Below, one piece after another: positions 58,516 through 64,000 of a stretch of 64,000 nt of DNA. The notes under the pieces are model-generated. The model was not told where the DNA came from, made no database searches, and was given only the letters and a program-made list of their open reading frames with translations. The stretch's first letter is position 1. The number at the start of each line of letters is the position of its first letter. Source of the DNA: Hydrangea macrophylla (lineage: Eukaryota; Streptophyta; Magnoliopsida; Cornales; Hydrangeaceae); NCBI GenBank assembly GCA_033977485.1, contig CM066983.1, positions 112,320,605 to 112,384,604 on the forward strand, given 5' to 3'. The position numbers and the translations under genes are program-made.

Positions 58516-58871
58516 AATGATGTTCAAAGGTGTCTTCATGAGCGGGCGGGGGCGGGGGCGGGGAGTGGGACCACTTTGGAAGGTTCTGCTTCTAAGACAC
58601 ACACACACACACACACACACACATCTTTTCCAAGGTCAAGGTTATACCTTATCAGCTTTCGCTCTAGGTAATGAACAAAGGCGACAAATGTGAACCTGTT
58701 TCAACAATCCTCCACTTTATCGTGAATCCGCCACCCTTACCCTGCATTGTAGAAGGCATTAGAATCAGTACAACACAAACAGATCAAAGCTTCTTTGAAT
58801 TACCTCGAGTCAGAAACCTGCTTCCTCGGAGAAGGTGGGTTGGGGATGATGCACAAACAGAATAGTAGTAA

Positions 58872-58877
58872 TTTATT
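58872..58877 (-). terminator. Candidate polyadenylation signal of the AFC kinase gene
   Basis: AATAAA on the minus strand about 515 nt past the stop codon. A plausible 3' end, but plant signals are loose. Confidence 0.3.
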
Positions 58878-59390
58878 TCAACCACTATACATGGAACACC
58901 AAAACCAATAAATATCACTCAATTTGTGCAAAAATTAGTTTATACCTTCTGCTGTTAGCCATTATTACAAGTTTAATTCAACATACCTCTGATATGGCCA
59001 AACCACATCTTTAGCTCGTTTGCTGATATGGTTGTTCGAAATAGGACCACGGTTTTAAGATTTCAGTTCAAATGACCGGCTTGTACCGCAACATACAGAG
59101 GGGGAAAAATGACAAGTAATAGCAAAACTGCTATAAACAAATAACGAATTTAAGAATTTCTCACACTGATAATTCAGTTCACATACAACCATTGTTTCTA
59201 ATCTAAAAGAAAAAAGAGTATAACCGTATAAGGGAAAACTGGGGAGGTGAGACTAAGGACACATCCTACTAATTTAGTACAATGTGATACAATAATGATC
59301 ACAGTGAAATAATCATAATAGCTTCATTTCGCAACTTTTTGCTTAAACACTCATGCTTACACAAATGAAAGCAAAGAGGAGATTTTCCAG

Positions 59391-59558
59391 TTACAAGGGA
59401 TATCCGCACCTTCTTAAATCTCTCGTGAAGAAGGGATGTCTAAGAGCTTCCCTTGCTTTGAGCCGCTCTCCTGGGTCATAACGTAGGAGCCCTTGCAAGA
59501 GATCAATGAGATCACCAGCAGAGTGATCCACATGCTGCATTACCAGGTTCTGCAATAC

Positions 59559-59602
<44 letters not shown>

Positions 59603-62534
59603 AATACGTAGCTTAATGCCGGAGAATAAATCCATACATGTACATGCATATAAAAGACGAAGAGAAAAATAATAGTAAGCAGAAAGCAGTTAAAAGGCAT
59701 GGAATGAATATTACATGGTCATACATATTGAAACCATACACTATTATCCCATTTGATTAACAAAAAGAAAAGGTACATACACAATCAGGATTCAGGTGTC
59801 ATTCCTAACACTAATAGCCAAACTAATGAAAACAACGTAGGAAACAATATTGTAGCCAGTTCTGGAAAACAAGCCTCATTTGGAAATCTATCTCAAAAAC
59901 TTAACTTTCCCCCCAAAAAAACCACAGTTATTCCACATTTCTTCATTTTAGAATTCTTGTTGATAACTAACCAAAAAAAAAAAACAGAAAGAAGAAGAAA
60001 ACAACATAAGAATTAAGCAACCACGTCCACAAAATTCCTGCCATTTCCAGGGTCCATCATATAAAAATGCTGGAAGTAAACTTAGAAAATACAATCAGGA
60101 CAAAAAGATTATAAAAGACACCCTAATGTATCGAATACTGATTGTGCTTCTAACAATGAGAGACAAAAGAACTCTCGTACCACCCTGCATATGACCAAAG
60201 AAAAATGCTAATACTCTGACAATTGAACCAGCCCCTGTTCTGAAATTCAAGCATTAGCTAGGGGCAGCATGTTGGAAGTGTGGTTCATAAGTTAACCGGG
60301 TATGTGGTTCTAAAGTGAACCAGTTTAGGAATTAAGTGTTCAGTAGATGCTCTATACTTGCACTGGAGTCTGTGCTCGATCTAAGATCTATCTTACAAGT
60401 TCTATGTCAAATTATTATTATACCAGTATACTGAACAAGATCCAATTTTAAGTACTCCCAAACGGGCCCCTACATTACACAACTAGAAACCCACCCGTAA
60501 ATAACATGCATTATAAATAAAATGTGTAAAGCAGTGAGGAAATTATGAACCAAAAACGAAGGCAGTCACACAGGCACATAAAGCTATGTAAAAGAAATGA
60601 GCTACTTTATTCATCATAAATCCAAGAGAACAAATTTTGGAAACATATGTGGACATTCGTTTGACATGTTGTCACCATGTAAATCTTTCACGACTCCAGT
60701 AGCCACTCCTGCTTCAAATGAGCTGTTCTCTTTAATTTTTAACTGAAAAGATAAAGCCTATTAGAAGCCTCAAGTGCCAAGGCTAAGTAAAGTAAATTTG
60801 AAGCTTCTCATTATATCTGGTTGCTTATCTCCGCCAATCATTTTAGTTAATTTTTTTATACCATGAGAGACAGTCAACATATCTGACCTCTTACAAACCT
60901 TTCCCAGTTAAACAGAAGGCAATTAATAGATTTGACAATATCTGGTGGCAAAAGTTGCAAACAGTGCAAAAGCAGGAAAATAAAATCAGGGGCTGCTAAA
61001 TACACCCACCCAATTTCTCTCTACTCCCACATCATGAGTAAGGAGTACATGCAGCATCTCCTGTTGTACTCGTGGGTATAGAGAGAAATTTGGTGACTCC
61101 CTAAAACAATCACCTGAAGGCGGGGCAATTTCCAAACTGCCCTCATACTTTCTCTTGAAGTTGCACCCTCCGGCCAATCCAACATTACACTCCTCTTGAA
61201 ATATTTCTCAGCCCGGCGGCTGCAGAAAGCATTAAAGCGTACTGTAAGAGCTTCAAAACGTATTGAAGCAGAAAATTATGAACAATATACACATTTCATC
61301 TTACTCAGCTCTGATGATCATATGTTGGGGCAGCGGCCCTAACACCCTCTCCATCATAGCGAGATGTTCCAAGTTCTCATGTGTTTGGAAAAGGGCCTCA
61401 CCCTGTCCATTAAGAAAGTAGGAGGTAAATACGGCAACCATTACTCAAATTGCAGAATCAGGCATTATAGTAGTAGTCAACGACGGCAACCATTACCCAA
61501 ATTTCAGAATCAGGAATTATAGCAGTCAACAACTAGATAGAAGAAAGAACCTCCTCTAGTAAACTCAACCAGATAAATCATATGGAATTAGAATATAATT
61601 TAGGCACCATTTTTTACTAATGAAACAGCTCCGAATAAGAATTTTCATTTAGAATCCATGCAAGGAGGCAACAGATGTTCCTACCAAGTATCAAGTAGCT
61701 ACTCAATAAGTTCCTAGTTCCTACCAAGTATCAAGTAGCTAATCAATAAATTCCATCGCTACAGGCTACAACAGAAATCTTGATCTTGTACATTACCCTC
61801 AATAAACATTCTATAAGACAATTAGCTAACTGCAAATAGCCATAACTATGGGTAATTACATTGCTAAGGAAGACAAAAAATAATGAAGAATTCACTATTC
61901 AATGGCGTTCTTATCTAATAAGCAACAAGTTGTCACAACAGAATCAGGACTCTCAAAACTTAAGGGGCCAACGAACTAATGCAACATGTAGACACTGGAC
62001 AGTCTTGGGGAAGACTGCATATGACTGGGAGAATTAGTCAAGTAATTAGCAAAATAATTGGGACTTAAACCAAATATAGAATATCCATTTTGGGAAAATA
62101 AAACAACGATTGAAATAAAAAGTAGAGCAAATGCTCCATCAATGTGAATATACAGTAGAAGTAAAGGGGAAAGGTAAAGTAGAGACGGGGATTTAACTAG
62201 TACTTACAGAGCATAGTTCAACAAGTATGCAGCCTACACTCCATAAATCACAAGGATAGTTCCATCCAAGACCTGTAGAAAAGCAAACCACAAAACAAAG
62301 TCAGACCTCAGACATTAAACAAAAGTTATGCATATAAAACTTACAGACAGCAAAAATTAACAAGAAACAGTAACTACCCAAAATAACCTCCGGTGCACGG
62401 TAATGACGCGTTGACACCACATAACTATGATCTTGATGGTCGAAAGTAGTACTCCCAAAATCAATAAGCTTAATAGCACTTGACTTTGGTAAATTCTTGA
62501 AATAGGAATTTTCTTTGGCGGAACGTGTCAGAAA
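59391..62534 (-). CDS. AFC1: LAMMER-type (AFC/Clk) protein kinase, last five exons
   Basis: 3' part of a dual-specificity kinase that phosphorylates SR splicing factors, mainly in the nucleus. Exons in sense order: 62378-62534, 62208-62272, 61305-61402, 61114-61219, 59391-59549. All junctions are GT-AG and phases agree, giving 194 codons plus TAA. Visible: DFG in [10 protein letters not shown], the activation segment with [13 protein letters not shown], subdomain IX ([13 protein letters not shown]), the family signature [12 protein letters not shown], and the C-lobe end [15 protein letters not shown]. The ATP-binding lobe and the HTDLKPEN catalytic loop are not in the window; the next upstream intron is at least 1.4 kb. 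The sequence around [17 protein letters not shown] and [15 protein letters not shown] fits AFC1 better than AFC2 or AFC3 from memory. The family is certain, the paralogue less so. No disabling change is seen. Confidence 0.95.
59562..59600 (-). repeat. CT microsatellite at the last-exon splice acceptor
   Basis: About 19 GA units on the plus strand, i.e. (CT)n on the coding strand, ending about 11 nt before the acceptor CAG at 59550-59552. It therefore forms most of the polypyrimidine tract of the final AFC intron. Confidence 0.9.
59601..61113 (-). other. Last intron of the AFC kinase gene
   Basis: The intron spans 59550-61113 (GTGATTG donor, GTATTGCAG acceptor). No additional exon with kinase similarity is seen. 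Confidence 0.7.
61403..62207 (-). other. AFC kinase intron between subdomain IX and LAMMER exons
   Basis: Donor GTAAGTAC, acceptor ATGGACAG. A direct duplication of about 40 bp (AGTTCCTACCAAGTATCAAGTAGCTA-type, broken here for length) lies near 61676-61745; another (CGGCAACCATTACYCAAAT) near 61432 and 61484. Confidence 0.65.
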
Positions 62535-64000
62535 CTTGATTGCAGCCAAAGAAAACGAAACAAATCAGCCACCACAAGTCGTAATCAGCTTATTAAATTT
62601 ATAATCAACAAACCACAAATAGAGGCTTCGTTTGCATTCATGTGCCACAAACAAGGAACATTTTAACACATGTAATATTAAGAAGGGAAAAAAAAAAAAA
62701 AAACACAGGTACTATTAAGATTGGAATCTTCCTGTGAATGTGAATACCATTTAGACATAGCGCTTGGAATCCTACAATGCAATTGGACTGATTTATTGTA
62801 TGCTACCAAGAGGTAAACATGAAGTTGGGAATTTAGTTGACCAGATTCATTAGGCACAATTAGATTCTTATAGTTCACAGACTTCTCAAAACAGACGCCT
62901 TTCGCCAAAAGACATCCTCCCCAGGGGCGGATCCAGGATTTTAGTTCAGAGGGGCGAACTTATCTAAGGTTTCACCAACATATCTGTAATAGACAATGAA
63001 AGAAGATACAATTTTTTTTATTTTTTTTATTTTTTATTTTTTTATTTTTACGTTTAGCATTAAGGATAGGGAAGAGCTTCAAATTAATCAACAAGATATA
63101 AAAACCTAAATTCTCATTGATATATCTCAACTCATACATTTATAATCGACTAGACATGTTCATACATTAAAATCGTTCAATGATAGACTCCTTACCAATG
63201 ATATTGAAAACATCTTTCTCAATAAAAACGATTAAACTGTCACACATCCAGTCATCTCCATTGGATTTCGCAACCTATTCTCTTCACATTCTTAAATTGC
63301 AGTTTTTGTCCATTACATTCTTTATTATTTCGAATAATGATATGGTTCCCAAAGTTGAATACTTAATTTAAATACCCAATACCCACTCAAAACAACTTCC
63401 AATGAAAATTTAATGACTCCACTATCAATTAAGTATGGTGCAATTGACAAAGCATATGTGAATCAAATTTGATTGCCATACTTTTATAATTGGTGTAACA
63501 AAAGTTTGAGGAAACAATCAAATTTTAGGAACATATAAGCTTATATTCTATGGACAAATGACCGGGTGAAGCAACAATTCTACGGTAAAGGGGCAGTGCC
63601 ATACAGGTGGTTGGAGTAAGAGAAAGGAGAATGGGATCCAATTAAAGAGAGAGGGGGCATTTAGGGCAAAATGGTAAATGTAAGTTAGGGTATGTGCTAT
63701 CAGCTATGAAGTGTAGTAGAAGAATTCAAAAAGTGTTGGGGGGCAGCTGACTCCTCTTGCCCTCACGTGCGTCTGCCAGTGATCCTCCCTCATCGGAAAG
63801 TATGTTCCTCTGGGATGTCATTGGGAAATCAGACTCACTCAAATCTACTAGTTAACAAAAAAGCAATTGAGACATACCCTACAGAACATGATTAGATTAG
63901 GACGCATCTTTGTATGTTTCAAATTGTCTGACTAAGACTATCATGATGAGGTCTAGGACTGGGACGTTGCATGCCACTATACAGATTGTGGAAAATGATT
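62535..64000 (-). other. Upstream AFC intron, running off the window
   Basis: The exon before 62534 should encode the HTDLKPEN region, and no such coding sequence is found on the minus strand up to 64000. At 62925-62941 CAGGGGCGGATCCAGGA matches a common plant hAT-like MITE terminus, but a matching inverted end and TSD were not found. A T/A-rich simple repeat lies at 63010-63050. Confidence 0.55.

Noticed and set aside
62924..63620. A complete hAT-like MITE starting CAGGGGCGGATCCAGG
   Set aside because: Only one terminus is recognisable; no inverted partner end or 8-bp TSD was found in the window.
1..64000. tRNA, rRNA or CRISPR arrays
   Set aside because: No cloverleaf, rRNA or direct-repeat/spacer structure of that kind was recognised; the tRNA-like matches are retrotransposon primer sites.

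Overview
The window is plant nuclear DNA, most likely from a eudicot. The signs are a multi-exon gene with GT-AG introns encoding a plant-type LAMMER kinase, chromovirus and Tat-type LTR retrotransposons whose primer sites match plant tRNAs, AT-rich non-coding DNA and many plant-style MITEs. I cannot name the species. Only one convincing host gene is present: the last five exons of an AFC-family (Clk/LAMMER) protein kinase on the minus strand (59391-62534), whose upstream exons lie beyond the right edge. Almost everything else is a nest of mobile elements and their repeats.

Layout. 1-8,760: AT-rich DNA with a G-box cluster near 560-660 (perhaps the promoter of a gene off the left edge) and a run of non-autonomous DNA transposons. 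Several have clear target-site duplications (TSDs): hAT-type at 2080-2309 and 6808-7334, a foldback at 2828-3023, and a Mutator-like foldback at 5164-5870. 8,762-11,085: a fragment resembling the C-terminal tail of a MULE/FAR1-type protein, followed by a 1.85-kb array of about 21-bp monomers organised into a higher-order unit of about 190 bp. 11,244-11,766: another hAT MITE. 12,142-23,987: an LTR split by a nearly complete Tekay-type chromovirus (13,021-23,546, minus strand, TSD GGAAT). The chromovirus has near-identical 2.27-kb LTRs, an initiator tRNA-Met primer site, a gag-pol frame with two nonsense codons, and an extra acidic ORF between primer site and gag. 24,597-30,970: two long-TIR foldback elements, each hit by a 2.5-kb solo LTR of one family, both with perfect 5-bp TSDs. 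31,596-38,770: a short gag-only LTR element whose 3' LTR was split by a 3.26-kb solo LTR. 39,126-41,757: a PIF/Harbinger-like element without transposase. 41,781-54,504: a 12.7-kb LTR element with no recognisable gag or pol, itself hit by a Stowaway MITE and by a copia-like solo LTR. 54,505-58,520: hairpin MITEs and simple repeats. 58,870-64,000: the AFC kinase 3' end, its introns and a MITE-like terminus.

The most unusual structures are short palindromes or hairpins multiplied inside LTRs and MITEs. The two 2.5-kb solo LTRs carry arrays of hairpins with a constant 16-17-nt loop and stems that change in a compensatory way between units. The chromovirus LTRs carry 16 copies each of the palindrome CAATCGATTG. 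The Mutator-like foldback carries repeated TAAGTGAAATTTCACTTA. The 3.26-kb solo LTR carries a dense W-box cluster. Intact TSDs allow a relative insertion order: the minus-strand chromovirus is the youngest large insertion (about 16 substitutions between its LTRs, counted by eye), while the non-coding 12.7-kb element is clearly older.
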